Origin: Bactrocera neohumeralis | Lineage: Eukaryota > Arthropoda > Insecta > Diptera > Tephritidae | Length of the DNA stretch: 64,000 nucleotides | NCBI RefSeq assembly: GCF_024586455.1 | Contig: NC_065921.1 | Coordinates: 77,638,720-77,702,719 of the forward strand | Direction: 5' to 3' | Part shown: in pieces, positions 22,831 to 34,882 of the stretch | Layout: the number at the start of each line of letters is the position of its first letter | Numbering within the stretch: the first letter of the stretch is position 1 | Notes under the pieces: generated by a model | The model's database searches: none | What the model was told of the DNA's origin: nothing | The model's input: the letters and a program-made list of their open reading frames with translations, nothing else | Made by a program: the position numbers and the translations under genes

Positions 22831-23520
22831 TTAATGTTAATGTTAATGTTAATGTTAAGTTATTGTCACTGTTAATGTTAATGTTAATGTTAATGTTAAT
22901 GTTAATGTTAATGTTAATGTTAATGTTAATGTTAATGTTAATGTTAATGTTAATGTTAATGTTAATGTTAATGTTAATGTTAATGTTAATGTTAATGTTA
23001 ATGTTAATGTTAATGTTAATGTTAATGTTAATGTTAATGTTCATGTTAATGTTAATGTTAATGTTAATGTTAATGTTAATGTTAATGTTAATGTTAATGT
23101 TAATGTTAATGTTAATGTTAATGTTAATGTTAATGTTAATGTTAATGTTAATGTTAATGTTAATGTTAATGTTAATGTTAATGTTAATGTTAATGTTAAT
23201 GTTAATGTTAATGTTAATGTTAATGTTAATGTTAATGTTAATGTTAATGTTAATGTTAATGTTAATGTTAATGTTAATGTTAATGTTAATGTTAATGTTA
23301 ATGTTAATGTTAATGTTATCGTTAATGTTAATGTTAATGTTAATGTTAATGTTAATGTTAATGTTAATGTTAATGTTAATGTTAATGTTAATGTTAATGT
23401 TAATGTTAATGTTAATGTTAATGTCCAATGTTAATGTTAATGTTAATGTTAATGTTAATGTTAATGTTAATGTTAATGTTTCTGTTAATGTTAATGTTAA
23501 TGTTAATGTTAATGTTAATA
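22831..23520. repeat. (TTAATG)n hexanucleotide array 1, ~690 bp
   Basis: About 115 units of the hexamer TTAATG (read equally as AATGTT). The interruptions are few: a non-repeat gap at about 22857-22874, single-base variants near 23041 (TTCATG) and 23317 (TTATCG), an insertion near 23424 (TCC) and a variant near 23480. Between them the hexamer is perfect. No hexamer phase on the plus strand contains a stop in two of the three frames, so long MLML and NVNV frames arise; these are not genes. Each unit contains a TAAT core. Confidence 0.98.
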
Positions 23521-25139
23521 GTATTAAGATGAGAATATTGAATTCTCAATAATGCTTAATACCTTAATCTTAATACCATAAAGAACCCGCTCCGTGATGT
23601 AGACAATGGCAGGGTTCTTTATAAGACGTCCTAAATGGCAACGAGAATCCAAGGCAAATCGTTAAACATACATTGAACACTCCTCGAAGATGGTTTTGAC
23701 ATCAGGGTAAGGTTACAACCTCTTCAAGTTTAAATACATAAAGAATGTGATCAACCTCTCAAAGAACAAACATGCGTTTTTTCATAGGTTACAACCTTAA
23801 AAGGTTTAAATACAAGTATGTGATCAACCTCTCAAAGAACAAATTCATGCTGCTTATCGCTTTCTACCGTGATCATTGCATGCTCAAAAAGCACTTATGT
23901 ATATAACATTGCCGGTTCTGCGACATGGATCCTGAAACCCCAAAACTCCTGCTAATTGACTACACACCACCATAAAGGCGCTGGGATCCATGGTTCCAAC
24001 TAGGAATCACATCGCCCCAATAGTACCCAGTAGTAAATTGGAATTTATCAATATGTTGGGACTAAGTGAGTCGTTGTAAATTAGGAGAGGGCACAAAAAA
24101 CCTTTGGTCGCAGTGCAGTCCTCATCTATCTATTTAACTATTACCACACCGTAAATAGAAAACCTCTGAGTACAAAATAATTGTTCATAGACCTTGGGTC
24201 GACCTTGACATCATACATGTCTTCCGATTTAGCTTCACTTGGTTTAAAAACTTGCAAACCCACAAAACCTTTTCTCATTACCCTGGGATAAATTCTTTGT
24301 AAACCTTCAATGCTGGCAAGGGCCAAGGATATGATCATTGATTTTTCAATAGATTGGAACAACTTCTTAGTTACCCAGGGGTCAAAGAAAGTTATCTTTA
24401 CTATGCATATACATCACATATTTCTTCAATAACTCGACAAAGGCGGTTTTTGGGCTCAAAACGATACCTTTCCGAGCTTCTTTTAGAAAGCAAATGGAAA
24501 TGAACACGAGAAGTATTTCCAAAATACGGGGTTTTAAAGCTCCGAGGACCATCCACGGAAGTGAAAAACTTTCTGTACAATCAAGTTAACTAATGCCCTT
24601 GGGGCAATGTACTTTTTGAAGCACTTTCCATATCCCAATTATGGAAAATCATTTTTACCTTCTCTAGCCCACAACACCATGCAACTATGCATCTTGGCGT
24701 CCGTGGGAAATTGCCTTTGAGTTATGAAATGAGCACAAATTGTGGTTTTCTTATTATTTCCTTTGCGCGCTCATCTTAATAATTTTCCGATTCGTTGCGC
24801 CAGGATTAAAGCCGTCAGAAATTATATGAAGCTGCAGCAGCTGCAAATAAAGTTGTTAAGCTGGTAGCTGCAACAACAGTAACTAAAACTAGCAAAACAA
24901 AAGCATGACAACAGCACATTTATTAATAATGAAAGCCAACCAACCAAAGGGAAGTCAGGCAATAAGTTATACTTTGCTATAAATACCAAAGAGGTTGTTT
25001 GCATGGATGAATATTTGGATGTGTGTCTATAAAGATATTTAGTGTTGAGGGGCAGAATATTGAAGCGTCGCAATCAGGCTGTCGGAGTTTGAGATTACAT
25101 ATTAATGTTTGATGATCAACCGCTGGATACGTTTCCTCG
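23521..25139. other. Unassigned stretch with a short tandem duplication
   Basis: A segment beginning 'ggttacaacct' and ending 'ctctcaaagaacaaa' occurs at about 23709-23772 and again at about 23786-23842 with differences. Otherwise nothing is recognised. A 73-codon minus frame (24141-24362) has no recognisable homology. Confidence 0.5.
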
Positions 25140-26110
25140 CTGCGTTTGTAGACTTCAAGAGTTACTGCTCAGGTTAGGTAAGATTATACTGTCCGGTTGT
25201 CACGCCATACATAGACCTACTAGTCCTTACCAGATGGATATTCAGGGAGTTTGAGCTGATGTACTTATCATACAGGACATCAACACTGTTTATGAACTTT
25301 GAGAGCTCTTCATATCTAATTTCGATGCTTCGTCTAGTCCTTTGAACTGCCAAGCTACTGGATGTCTAAGACGTGTTCAGATGAGACCAGACAGAATATA
25401 TGCCTATATGCCTTATGCCTAATTCTCTGCTTTTACTGCATATAACGTCGTTAGTACTGCTCATCCAGTTCGCAAGTGATGTCAGTAACTTGTGATGTCC
25501 AATCATGCCAACAACCGTCTTGTAGTTCTTTCGAGATCGTGTGATTAAAAAGCATGACTGCTTTTCTTGCGTTTCCTTTCACATGATTTTGGCATCCTGC
25601 ATATCCCTAAGTCATACCATCTCACCGTGATCAGTAAGTTGTGATGTCCCATCATGCCAACTACCGTCCTGTAGTTCTTTCGAGATTATGTGATTAAACA
25701 GCATGAGTGGTTTTCCTGCATTCCCTTCCACATGATTTTGGCATCCTGCATCTCCCTAAATCATTCCATCTCACCATGATCACTTGTGAATTTTCTGTAC
25801 TGACGTACTTCTTCAAACGGCATTTTCGGTAATCTCATCAGCTATTTCGTTTTTTTGAATTCCTTTATGGCCTGGAACCCAGTATACATATACGAATATG
25901 CAGCCGCTTCCCGACAGCCGCTAAATCTACAATCTCACTGTTTCTAAGGGCATTCTCTGTTATAACGCGATTTGCCGCATAGCTCGGTTCCTCTTTGTGA
26001 TGCTACCTCTATTGTTAGCTATTTCAGCCGATTCCTTGACTGCAAAGACTTCCGCATAGAAGATAGTAACGATGATACTGCAGTATTCCGAAAGCTACTT
26101 ATAAAATAAA
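25140..26110 (-). pseudogene. LINE RNase H relic (I/R1/LOA-like), antisense, with internal tandem duplication
   Basis: On the minus strand near 25830-25900 it reads 'YWVPGHKGIQKNEIADEI', the RNase H helix of this LINE group. The left part holds the C-terminal and 3' region. A segment starting at about 25480 ('cagtaacttgtgatgtcc') is repeated at about 25628 ('cagtaagttgtgatgtcc'), giving a tandem duplication with a period of about 149 bases. The text around 25435-25475 ('cataacgtcgttagtactgc') is shared with 28445. There are many stops. Confidence 0.78.
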
Positions 26111-28399
26111 TACGAAACTCTATCTTTACTTGAGTAAAAATTACTAACGCCAGCAACAGAAAAATATCACAGAAACAGAAAAGTATCACAGCAACTGCGG
26201 TACAGACTTATAACCTGTCACTGCAGCAACAGATCACTAAAGCTATCAGCAATTTCCGCTCCATGGCGGCGCTTTGAGAATGAAGTCTTCATAAACGCAT
26301 TAGACTCTATTTCGAGGAGGCCAGTGGCTGGGTCATAAAAGCGCAAACGTCTAGAGTAGCGACGCAGAAAGAAGTGTTGCGTGGAGTAAAATTGAAAAAG
26401 TTGCTAGCCAATGAAGTGGATGAATGAGCTGGTCGAACAAAAACAAACAAGCAACGCAGCAAATTGATTGAGTTGGCAAATAAAACCACACGAGTTTAAC
26501 GACGAAGCGTGCATTAGGCGCCAATTTCGGACCATAAGTTTCACTATGAAAATGCAATAGGCAAATCAATTTCAAGATTTAGCAAACCAATTATAGTAGA
26601 CGCCTGGCTGCATTGCGCCAAAACGAGTCGAGTACAATGCGATCAGTCGAGTAAGACTGGAAAGTAGCCCGCGTGACATCGTAAACTTGAAATTGCGGCA
26701 ACTGGTATTAGTCGCAACAACAACCGCACAGACTTTTAAGTTAGTAAAGAAAATTAATGCATTTCTGCATTACATGGCGTTGGTTAGACGGTCTTCTTAG
26801 CTTCAATCAGTTTGCTTTCGATTATTTGCTATCCAATGCGTTGCTATGCTCTGCTCAGCTGTAATGGGTAATGCGCATCCGCAGAGACGGCGTACAGTGG
26901 GCTCCATCGCGAGCTACATTTGGAGCTGTTGCCAACATCAAGAATATAAGCCCAGCCACCATCAAGCTTTCGCACAGTTAATGGGCATAAAATGAGATGT
27001 CTATCGATTTCGATTTTCACAAGAAAAGTTTTTTCAGCTCTAAATATTCCTTTTGGTGAATGGGTACGTTATCGAAGGAAATTGTCTTCAAGAAGTCACT
27101 AATTGGTATGCTCTATGGGCATTGATTGGTCAATATTTCTTCAAAATGAAGTTGGCCAGAAATTCAGAGTTAATGAGGAACGCTATAGAGCCATTATAAA
27201 TTACTTTTTTGTGCCTTTATTGCAGCATCTTGTTGCCAACTACCTTTGGTTTCAATAAGACGGCGCTATATGCTATACTCGTACTATCCCAAAGCTCTAC
27301 AATTTTTGACGTCGGTTTATTTTGATCGCATCAATCAAATTACTGTTGGTTAAAAATTAAGTTGGGTTGACAAGGCCTATCTACTCACCATTCTGACAAT
27401 GCCGACAGCATTCTGCGTCAGTCTATCTATCACCATCAATCTGCATTATTACTTGCCACAACAAGTTAATGAACGAGCTTCTTCAACACAATCTTGCAAC
27501 AGTCAAACACAGAGCGGTGCCTGTGACGGTGTTGTCGCCCGTCAATCCATGTTGAGTGTAGACAGATCAACCGCTGACGATATTTGTAATTACTCTGTGC
27601 AACAATCGCTAATTTGGGGCTTGGACCGAAAACAGTGCAGACAAAATGGAAGTAAAAAAGTAGAAATGCAAGGCGTCGAAGCTTTAAAGTGGGCTATTCG
27701 GAATGCGAAGTCCAATATACCTTTGACTTCCACTCTGCTGGCTGTTGCAAATGAAGTAATTTCGAGCGCGCTTCACATTGCATTTTGCTGCTCTCTTTAC
27801 ATGCCGCGTCACTTTCAGTTGCAGCTAATTAAAAGCTCTGAGTAGCACAGCTCAAGCCCAGTCAAGTCGTGAAAGCTCAGCCACTTCAGGGGGGTTTTAA
27901 ATCAGCACCGTGTAGTTGGTCTCTCGCGACTGGTTTTGCACTCGTCAACAATGACTGCTGCCTGCTCAACAACCTGAGCGCTATCAACTTGGAACTGTTA
28001 GGTACTCACTTGCTGCCACTTGATTTATCCTCAGTCGTATTGACATTTCGTATGTGTTTCCCATTTTAATTGCAGTACAGCTACTGTTAATGGGTCGGTT
28101 GCTATAGCTAACGATGCTAGCTAGTGTTGGTCGCTCATTTTCTACATTACGTAACTTTAGGTTGGACTCCCACTACTTTGGAGTGTTTTTTTCTTCATTT
28201 CCGAAGCTCGTGACCTCTGAAGTAACAAGGAAGGGGAGAGGACAAGTTTCCTTACCCACTCAATCAATTTATGAAGAGAACAAAAAAGTCATGAGGTTAA
28301 ATTTGAGGTGAAATATTAATCATACAGGCCACCAACGCCGTTTGCGAGCCTGCGAACCATTGAATTGCGAAGCTCCTAGATATTCAGACCGAGTTCAAG
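26111..28399. other. Longest stretch without recognisable repeats in the first half
   Basis: 2.3 kb with no transposon signature that I recognise. The largest open frame is 148 codons (27399-27845, plus strand). It has no recognisable domain and I do not call it a gene. If single-copy host sequence exists in this half of the window, this is a likely place for it. Confidence 0.5.
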
Positions 28400-28870
28400 A
28401 TAATACTGGACAACAGAATAGGATTCCCTATTTCCATGTACTTTCTGCATGTAACGTCGTTAGTAATGCTCATCCAGTTTTCATGTGATGCCAGAAAGTT
28501 GTGATCTGTTATTAACCCAACAACCATCCTGCAGTACTTTCGAGACCGTGTTACTCCGTGACCGTGTTTGCGTGTTTTTCTGCGGAACTCTTGCACAATA
28601 TCTTCTCGTTCCAGCATGTCTTTAAGCCTCCTTACTTCAAAGGTCGTTAACCCATGCAAAGCGATGTGAGATTATGGCCTTATTTTCCGCCTGACAATCG
28701 ATGTATACCATATATTTATCTTCTTTATGTTGTCGGTTATCTAAGCCGTTTTCCTGACCGAAAATATTTCCGCCTGGAAGATAGTGTAGTATTTGGTATT
28801 CAGAAAGCTTGAATGCTTACCTGGGATCCAGCCCTGAGGAACAGATTCCGACTCCCACTCAATTTGCCAT
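28400..28870 (-). pseudogene. LINE relic related to 25140-26110, antisense
   Basis: 'gtaacgtcgttagtaatgctc' near 28450 and 'atcctgcagtactttcgagac' near 28530 match the LINE relic at 25.4-25.7 kb at nucleotide level. No domain can be read confidently, so the assignment rests on that similarity. Confidence 0.6.
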
Positions 28871-28992
28871 ATTGGATGTCGGGTAATCTTAGCAGAGGAC
28901 CTTTTTTCAATAGGCTTTCTTTAACAGATCACGCATGAGTTGTATCAAGCTGTTATCTTATTTTTGTTGAGTACTGTTTTTGTTACTTCATC

Positions 28993-29803
28993 ATGGAAGA
29001 CTTACGCCTGAACAAAGTTTCCAAATCGTTCAACTTTATTACATAAATTCAAGTTCTGTAAAGAATGTCTTTCGCGCGCTTCGCTCAACTTATTGTCAAC
29101 ATAATCGGTCTACTGAGCCTAAAATTCCCAACACCATGACCCATCTTGAGACCCAGCGTACGAAAAAAATTGCCACATTTGCAACGAATAGCAACCGGAG
29201 AGATTCAAGAGCTGTTATAACATCCAGAAAAAAACGGTATGGTGTGGTTTGTGCGCCGGTGGAATCATTAGTCCATATTTCTTCAAAAATGATGACAGTG
29301 GGAATGTAACCATCAAAGACGACTACTATCGCGCCACGATAACCGACTACTGGATGCCTGAAGTTGAAGCTCATAATCTTGGCGACATTTCACGGTGCCA
29401 CTTCCCATACATCGCATCTGTCAATGGATTTATTCAGAGAACACTTCGGTGAGAAGACAATTTCACGTTTTGGCCCGGTCGATTGGCTCCAAGGTCGTGT
29501 GATATCACACCGTTAGGCATTTTCCTGTGGGGTTATGTAAAGTCTTAAGTCTATGCGGACAATCTCGTTTCGATTCAGGTCTTGGAGCAAAACATCAGGC
29601 GATTCTTTGGTCAGTTAACAGTCGAAATGCTCGAACGAGTTATCGAACATTTAACTCAACGGATGGACCATCTGAGACGTAGTCGCGGCCAACATCTGGA
29701 ATAAATTATCTCCAAAAATTAAATGCCAAAGAATATTCTTTCGAATGATAATTAACACTTTCCATTAATTAAAAGTAGGGCACCTCGAAATGGATCAACC
29801 TTT
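28993..29803 (+). pseudogene. DUF4817-type mariner-like element, sense, broken
   Basis: It starts with 'LTPEQSFQIVQLYYINSSSV' (about 29001-29060), the first helix of the family's DUF4817 domain, followed by 'KNVFRALRSTYCQHNR'. A deletion removes much of the DNA-binding half. 29249-29452 then reads 'GGIISPYFFKNDD', 'YYRATITDYWMPEVE' and onwards. The second catalytic Asp region is readable near 29395 ('CHTSHLSMDLF'-like). The third has decayed to 'TPLGIFLWGYVKS' near 29505-29545, so the Asp is replaced by Gly. After the stop near 29701 the 3' terminus (GGATCAACCTT, 29792-29803) corresponds to the AGGGTGATC-type end seen at 53660. Confidence 0.85.
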
Positions 29804-30861
29804 AAATAAAATACCAGTGAAATCGAAAACCAACAAACGCCTGAAAAGCAGTTAAAAAAATTAAAACAGGAAAGGTATATAAAATAAACGTTATTTATCT
29901 GCGTAAATTGAAACTTGGGTATTTGGTTCCCTTTTGTTGCTCTTTCTGTAATTTTTCGCATGCTTGCAACATGTTGCTGCAGCAGTTTTACCATATCAAT
30001 GGTATGCCTGTCATTTATAAATGTTTTGTAGTTTCGCAAATGTTTTTGCGCAAATTTTCACGCAAACATTGTTTATTTGCCAAAGGTTCGTGTAATAAAA
30101 TTCCTCACACACGGACACTCGCACACATGCAAGCGTGTTAAATTTATGCTGAAAATTGCATTGGTGTCCTGGCTGCATGCAGCCGTCGTTGCCATGTGAG
30201 TTATTTTGCTCGTTTTTATTGTTTCTTTTTCGTAATTTGTTGTTCTTGAAGTATTTTTGTTTTTTTGTTTTGTTTTTTTTTTTTTCACTTGCTCCTGCTG
30301 TTGTGTTCAAGTGGTGGCTGCTGCCACTGTGGCTTCGTGCAATATTGTATATGTCAAAGTTTTAATACTATTTTCGCAAATAGAATTTGACACAAACTTT
30401 CAGCAGCGAGCGCGCCGTCACTTTTTCACTGTGTTGCTTGGTGTATATTTTTCCTATTTTTTGTGGCTGCGCGCCTCCGGGACTAAATATTTTTATTTTT
30501 CGTGAATTTATTCGTGTGTATAATTTTTATTAATTCAATAGTTTTTCGTGCTGGTAATGGTGATAATTTAAATAATTATAATATTCATTAATAATTAATT
30601 AATGGAATGATTTTAATTATATTGCGATTTACTCAGTTTACTACATATATAAAAAGTTATTTTTTATGTGTATTAGTATTTGTAATGGGAAAGATAATGT
30701 AATGGCAGCAGTAATGGTAATGACCTTGTGTTAGTAATGACAGTTATTTTATTTGAGACTGTTTTTGAAATATTGGTAATGATAATTTAGTTATGCATAT
30801 TGGTAGTGGTAATTATTATTGAAATTGAAATACTTGATATATTGATTATTGTCTTAGTTGG
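29804..30861. other. T-rich and GGTAATG-rich stretch before array 2
   Basis: It holds T-rich runs near 30240-30290. From about 30545 to 30861 there is scattered 'taatg', 'ggtaatg' and 'gataat' text that looks like a diverged shoulder of the following hexanucleotide array. No gene is recognised. Confidence 0.55.
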
Positions 30862-31694
30862 TAATGTTAATGTTAATGTTAATGTTAATGTTAATGCTAA
30901 TGTTAATGCTAATGTTAATGTTAAATGTTAATGTTAATGTTAATGTTAATGTTAATGTTAAAGTTAATGTTAATGTTAATGTTAATGTTAATGTTAATGT
31001 TAATGTTAATGTTAATGTTAATGTTAATGTTAATGTTAATGTTAATGTTAATGTTAATGTTAATGTTAATGTTAATGTTAATGTTAATGTTAATGTTAAT
31101 GTTAATGTTAATGTTAATGTTAATGTTAATGTTAATGTTAATGTTAATGTTAATGTTAATGTTAATGTTAATGTTAATGTTAATGTTAATGTTAATGTTA
31201 ATGTTAATGTTAATGTTAATGTTAATGTTAATGTTAATGTTAATGTTAATGTTAATGTTAATGTTAATGTTAATGTTAATGTTAATGTTAATGTTAATGT
31301 TAATGTTAATGTTAATGTTAATGTTAATGTTAATGTTAATGTTAATGTTAATGTTAATGTTAATGTTAATGTTAATGTTAATGTTAATGTTAATGTTAAT
31401 GTTAATGTTAATGTTAATGTTAATGTTAATGTTAATGTTAATGTTAATGTTAATGTTAATGTTTATGTTAATGTTAATGTTAATGTTAATGTTAATGTTA
31501 ATGTTAATGTTAATGTTAATGTTAATGTTAATGTTAATGTTAATGTTAATGTTAATGTTAATGTTAATGTTAATGTTAATGTTAATGTTAATGTTAATGT
31601 TAATGTTAATGTTAATGTTAATGTTAATGTTAATGTTAATGTTAATGTTAATGTTAATGTTAATGTTAATGTTAATGTTAATGTTAATGTTAAT
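30862..31694. repeat. (TTAATG)n hexanucleotide array 2, ~833 bp
   Basis: About 139 units of the same hexamer in the same orientation as array 1. The left end has several variants (GCTAATG twice near 30896 and 30908, an extra A near 30921, AAAGTT near 30960). From about 30964 to 31461 it is perfect (about 83 consecutive units). It has one variant (TTTATG at about 31462), then is perfect again to 31694. The long NVNV, MLML and TLTL frames (up to 301 codons) are artefacts of the hexamer. Confidence 0.98.
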
Positions 31695-33109
31695 AGTAAT
31701 GACAATGTTATTAACACATTAAATTTTCATGTTTCTCTCTATATTCGCAATAACGCCACTTAAATCAACAACACCTTACAGTTAACTCGCTAATAAATCA
31801 GGCAGTGCAAAGCGCATCATTTTACCTGCTTATGTAATCACGAAATACGGCACGCTAAGCACATTAAGCACAGTCACAGGCAACCAGTCGAGACCATTAA
31901 CGCGCCACTCAACGCACGTTTAAAAATATAAGTATATACATTACATACAGACTTGTAAAGTTGCTAATAAACACGGCACCTTCACACAAGCCCACGGTAT
32001 GTTGGTAAGCTGCAGGTCAACCTGAAGATGCTGTGGCTGACTGCGTTGATTGCGCAAGCGCAACAGACACACAAGCAAAACAATACAACCATTCACACAT
32101 TTCAAGCCGCCGTACATTCACTCCGCAAATATGACGTCATCAACAGCCATGGAGGGCGCGCTTCTTCACTTTTGGTTGTGTGTGCGCGCATGCTGGCCAC
32201 ACAACTGAGCAAGAAGTTTTGTTTTCTTTTTATTTGCGACAAAAATTTGTTAACGCTTTTCTCGCCATACCTTGCAACGCCACAGCGCCGTGGCAGCTTC
32301 CACAGATTGGTTGCGGCGGCAGCAACAGCTGTTGGGTGTGTGATTGCATTGACACCTTTGGCAGTTGGCTTTGTTATTGTTGTTGAAGCAGTATGCAGCT
32401 GTTTATTATTGTTGCTTCTTAAGGTATTTACAGCAACATCACTATCAGCAAGCGTTTCACTTCACTTTTAGTTGCCTTATTTCTTCCACGCTTGGCTTTG
32501 TCTCCACTCACTTGCCTGGCTGCCAAAATGCCTTCGAAAATTACGCCATCACCGATTACTGTTACGCTGCGTCGTTCGCTATGAGAGGTCTGGAAACTCC
32601 CTCACACTTCACATGCTTATGGTCTGTGGCCGTCGCTGTCACAACTGGTTTTGGCACAGCATTTTCGGCGTTGCTTTGTCTTTGGTTTTTATTATTTTTT
32701 TTTTGTTTTTACCTTTGGCTTTTCTAAATTTCGTCGCGAAGATACTGCAGTTTGAAGAAGCCATCGCTGAAGACGTTCGACAGCGGCAACAATGTTAGGT
32801 GTGATGGATTGACTCTATTGTTTGCCTTATCCTTTCCGATACACCACCAAGTTTCTTCTTTTTGCTTTAAGCAATCGGTTGTATGAGCGCAAATAGCTCA
32901 CAGTTATTTTGTTGCAACAGTGGTTGGAAAAAGTTTGGCAGGCGTAACTTTAGCTTATCGAACTTGCGAAAGACACTGCACAGTTGATCTTGACAAGTTT
33001 GAAAGTCTCTTTTGGCGACTAACTCCAAAATAATACTGGGTTTGAGAAACTTACTTTTGATCAAAAACAATGACGAGTTGATGATTCAGAGAAGTGTTTG
33101 GAGATATTC
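31695..33109. other. Unassigned stretch, no repeats recognised
   Basis: 1.4 kb. Plus-strand frames of 147 (32028-32471) and 120 codons (32365-32727) overlap in different frames and have low-complexity, Leu/Ala/Phe-rich content typical of chance frames over CA/TTG-rich DNA. No gene is called. Confidence 0.5.
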
Positions 33110-33654
33110 TAGCGTAATAAACCTGAGCCTTTGCGTCGATGTAACATGCCTCCATCATTTCACAGTCATCCGAATGGACTGCACACGATGAACCCGCCTA
33201 AAAGCGTGGAAAAACGCAACAGTCGGCTGGAAAGGTTATGGCATGCGCGTGGAATAATTTTTATTAACTGCTTTGAAAAGGAAGGAAAATCAACAGCAAC
33301 TATTACATAGCGTTATTGGACCTTTTGGATGATATCGCCGAAAAAGGTCGAATTTCAAGAAACATAAACTGTTTCCCCTAGACAATTCACCGTGTTACAA
33401 GTCACTGAAAACGATGGCAAAACTCAATGAATTAGACTTCGAATTGCTTCCGCACCCCCCATATTCTCTAGACCAGGCCCACAGCGACTATATCCTGTTC
33501 TCAGATCCCAAAAGAATGCTCGCTGGGAAGAAATTTTCGTCGAATGAAGAGGTGATCAACGAAACTGAGTCCTCTTTTGAAGCACAGAAGAAATTGTACC
33601 ACAAAAATGGTATCGAAAAGTTGGAGCGTCGCTATAATCAGTGTATCACTATAT

Positions 33655-33666
33655 ATTGAAGTGAAC
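33655..33666. repeat. Target-site duplication, left copy
   Basis: ATTGAAGTGAAC here matches ATTGAAGGGAAC at 33895-33906 with one mismatch, bracketing the RTE-like insertion in the mariner. Confidence 0.82.
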
Positions 33667-33894
33667 TCTTCTTCTTTATAGGCGGAGACATCGCTTACGC
33701 AGTAATATGGAGATTCCTCGGCCAATTGCAGATTCTAAGTGTAATCAGATGCTTCTACACCTGGTCTTTCCTACGAAGTGGAGGTCTTCATCTGCGTCCC
33801 ACAGCGGGTACTGCGTCGAATACTCTCAAAGCTGGAGTGTTTTTATCCATTAGGACGACATACACAGTCAGCTCAGCGTAACCACTGTCTCTTA
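33667..33894 (-). mobile_element. RTE-like LINE 3' fragment inserted in the mariner
   Basis: 228 bases. The left end is 'tcttcttctttataggcgg', the antisense 3' terminus shared with 9285 and 12450. The rest corresponds to the 3' end of the RTE-like coding region ('ctgcgtcgaatactctcaaagctggagtg' is the same text as near 9430-9460). Severe 5' truncation and a 12-base target-site duplication on both sides show a genuine retrotransposition event. Confidence 0.88.
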
Positions 33895-33906
33895 ATTGAA
33901 GGGAAC
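33895..33906. repeat. Target-site duplication, right copy
   Basis: ATTGAAGGGAAC, the partner of 33655-33666. It contains the GAAGGGAAC that encodes EGN in the mariner C-terminus. Confidence 0.82.
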
Positions 33907-33918
33907 TACATTGAATAA

Positions 33919-34559
33919 AAAAAAAACGAATTTTATCAAAAAAATGTGTTTTACTATGGTTTGCCGGATACTTTTCAATTGACCTCTTCTGTAGAGATAA
34001 ATATCCGTTTCACACACTTGTTTGTCCTTAGCTCTTTCAGCATATGTATTTCCTCTCGTGATCTCATAGCCGTAGATGTACATTTCTATTTGAAAAAAGT
34101 CACAAGTGGCAAGATCTGTTGAAAAGCTAAGTACAATCGTCACTCACGGTGCTTCAATTCAAAATTGTTTGCGTTAAAAGAGGCCATATCTATTACTGTT
34201 AAACAAGTTTGGAGGCGGCATACTTCGAGACAATCCATAAAAATTGCTGAGAGTTTTTACTTTTCCGATGTGAACATCGTTTAGCTGAACAACAGTCGTT
34301 CAAGCCGGGACCACAACAATTAAAGAACATCTTCTTGTTCTGAAATAGATTGTGATCACAACGAGGAATATTATTATACATAAATATAGCCACGCAGCTT
34401 GAAATCACTAAAGTCCCTCAGGATTTCATGAAAGATAGTGAAAGAATGCTTTGATCTCTTAGTGAATTTAATATCATATTTTACGACAAAGTGCTATTCC
34501 TGGTAACAGTGAAACAGTGCAACAGAAAAGACATAACAGAGAGAAGAGATTTTGGTTCC
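33919..34559. other. Unassigned stretch
   Basis: Nothing recognised between the mariner end and the next RTE-like fragment. Confidence 0.5.
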
Positions 34560-34882
34560 TGGGATTTAATAATGGTCCTCTCTCGACGAACAAAAAGCAA
34601 ACTCTATAAGTCACTCATTATTCCCGTCCTGCTACAAGGTGCAGAGTCATCGACGATGACAACAGCTGACGAGTCGATGTTACGAGTTTTCGAGAGAAAG
34701 GCTCTGCGGAAAATTTATAGTCCTTTGCGCATTAGGAGACACCGGCTTCATTGGCTAGCTCATGTCGTCCTAAAGGACGAAAGCACTCTGACGGTGGAAG
34801 CAGAGGAAGAGGAAGACCTCCACTACGTTGGAAAGACCAGGTGGAGAAGAACCTAGCTTCGCTTGGAATAAAAAAGAAGAAG
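34560..34882 (+). pseudogene. RTE-like LINE 3' fragment, sense
   Basis: The plus frame reads 'LSRRTKSKLYKSLIIPVLLQ', then 'TTADESMLRVFERKALRKIY' and 'HRLHWLAHVVLKDES'. These are the same C-terminal landmarks as the antisense copy at 9282-9753. A deletion removes the 'YRIRWNDELY' segment, and a frameshift follows near 34800. It ends at 'aaaaaagaagaagattt' near 34880, the sense version of the family terminus. Confidence 0.87.

Larger units (their letters stand above)
33110..33918 (+). pseudogene. Mariner (DD34D) transposase relic, interrupted by a LINE
   Basis: A 3' part of a mariner different from that at 4034. It reads 'GIIFINCFEKE' near 33250, 'LDNSPCYKSLKTMAKLNELD' (about 33380-33435) and 'LPHPPYSLDQAHSDYILFSD' near 33450-33510. 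It continues to 'GIEKLERRYNQCITI' near 33640. The second and third catalytic Asp are both kept and I count 34 residues between them (DD34D). The upstream part is frameshifted. The final codons (EGNYIE, then stop at 33916-33918) lie on the far side of the RTE-like insertion at 33667-33894, which fixes the reading across it. Confidence 0.88.

Noticed and set aside
22823..23552. Open frames of 201-229 codons over array 1
   Set aside because: They only translate the TTAATG hexamer (alternating two-residue text); there is no independent coding evidence.
24141..24362. 73-codon minus-strand frame as a conserved exon
   Set aside because: The text is varied, but I recognise no family and there is no supporting context.
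27399..27845. 148-codon plus-strand open frame as a host gene
   Set aside because: No recognisable domain, no splice-site or promoter context that I can defend, and composition not clearly protein-like.
30858..31763. Open frames up to 301 codons over array 2
   Set aside because: Same artefact of the hexanucleotide array.
32028..32727. Overlapping 147- and 120-codon frames
   Set aside because: Two overlapping frames on the same strand with low-complexity residues and no domain.
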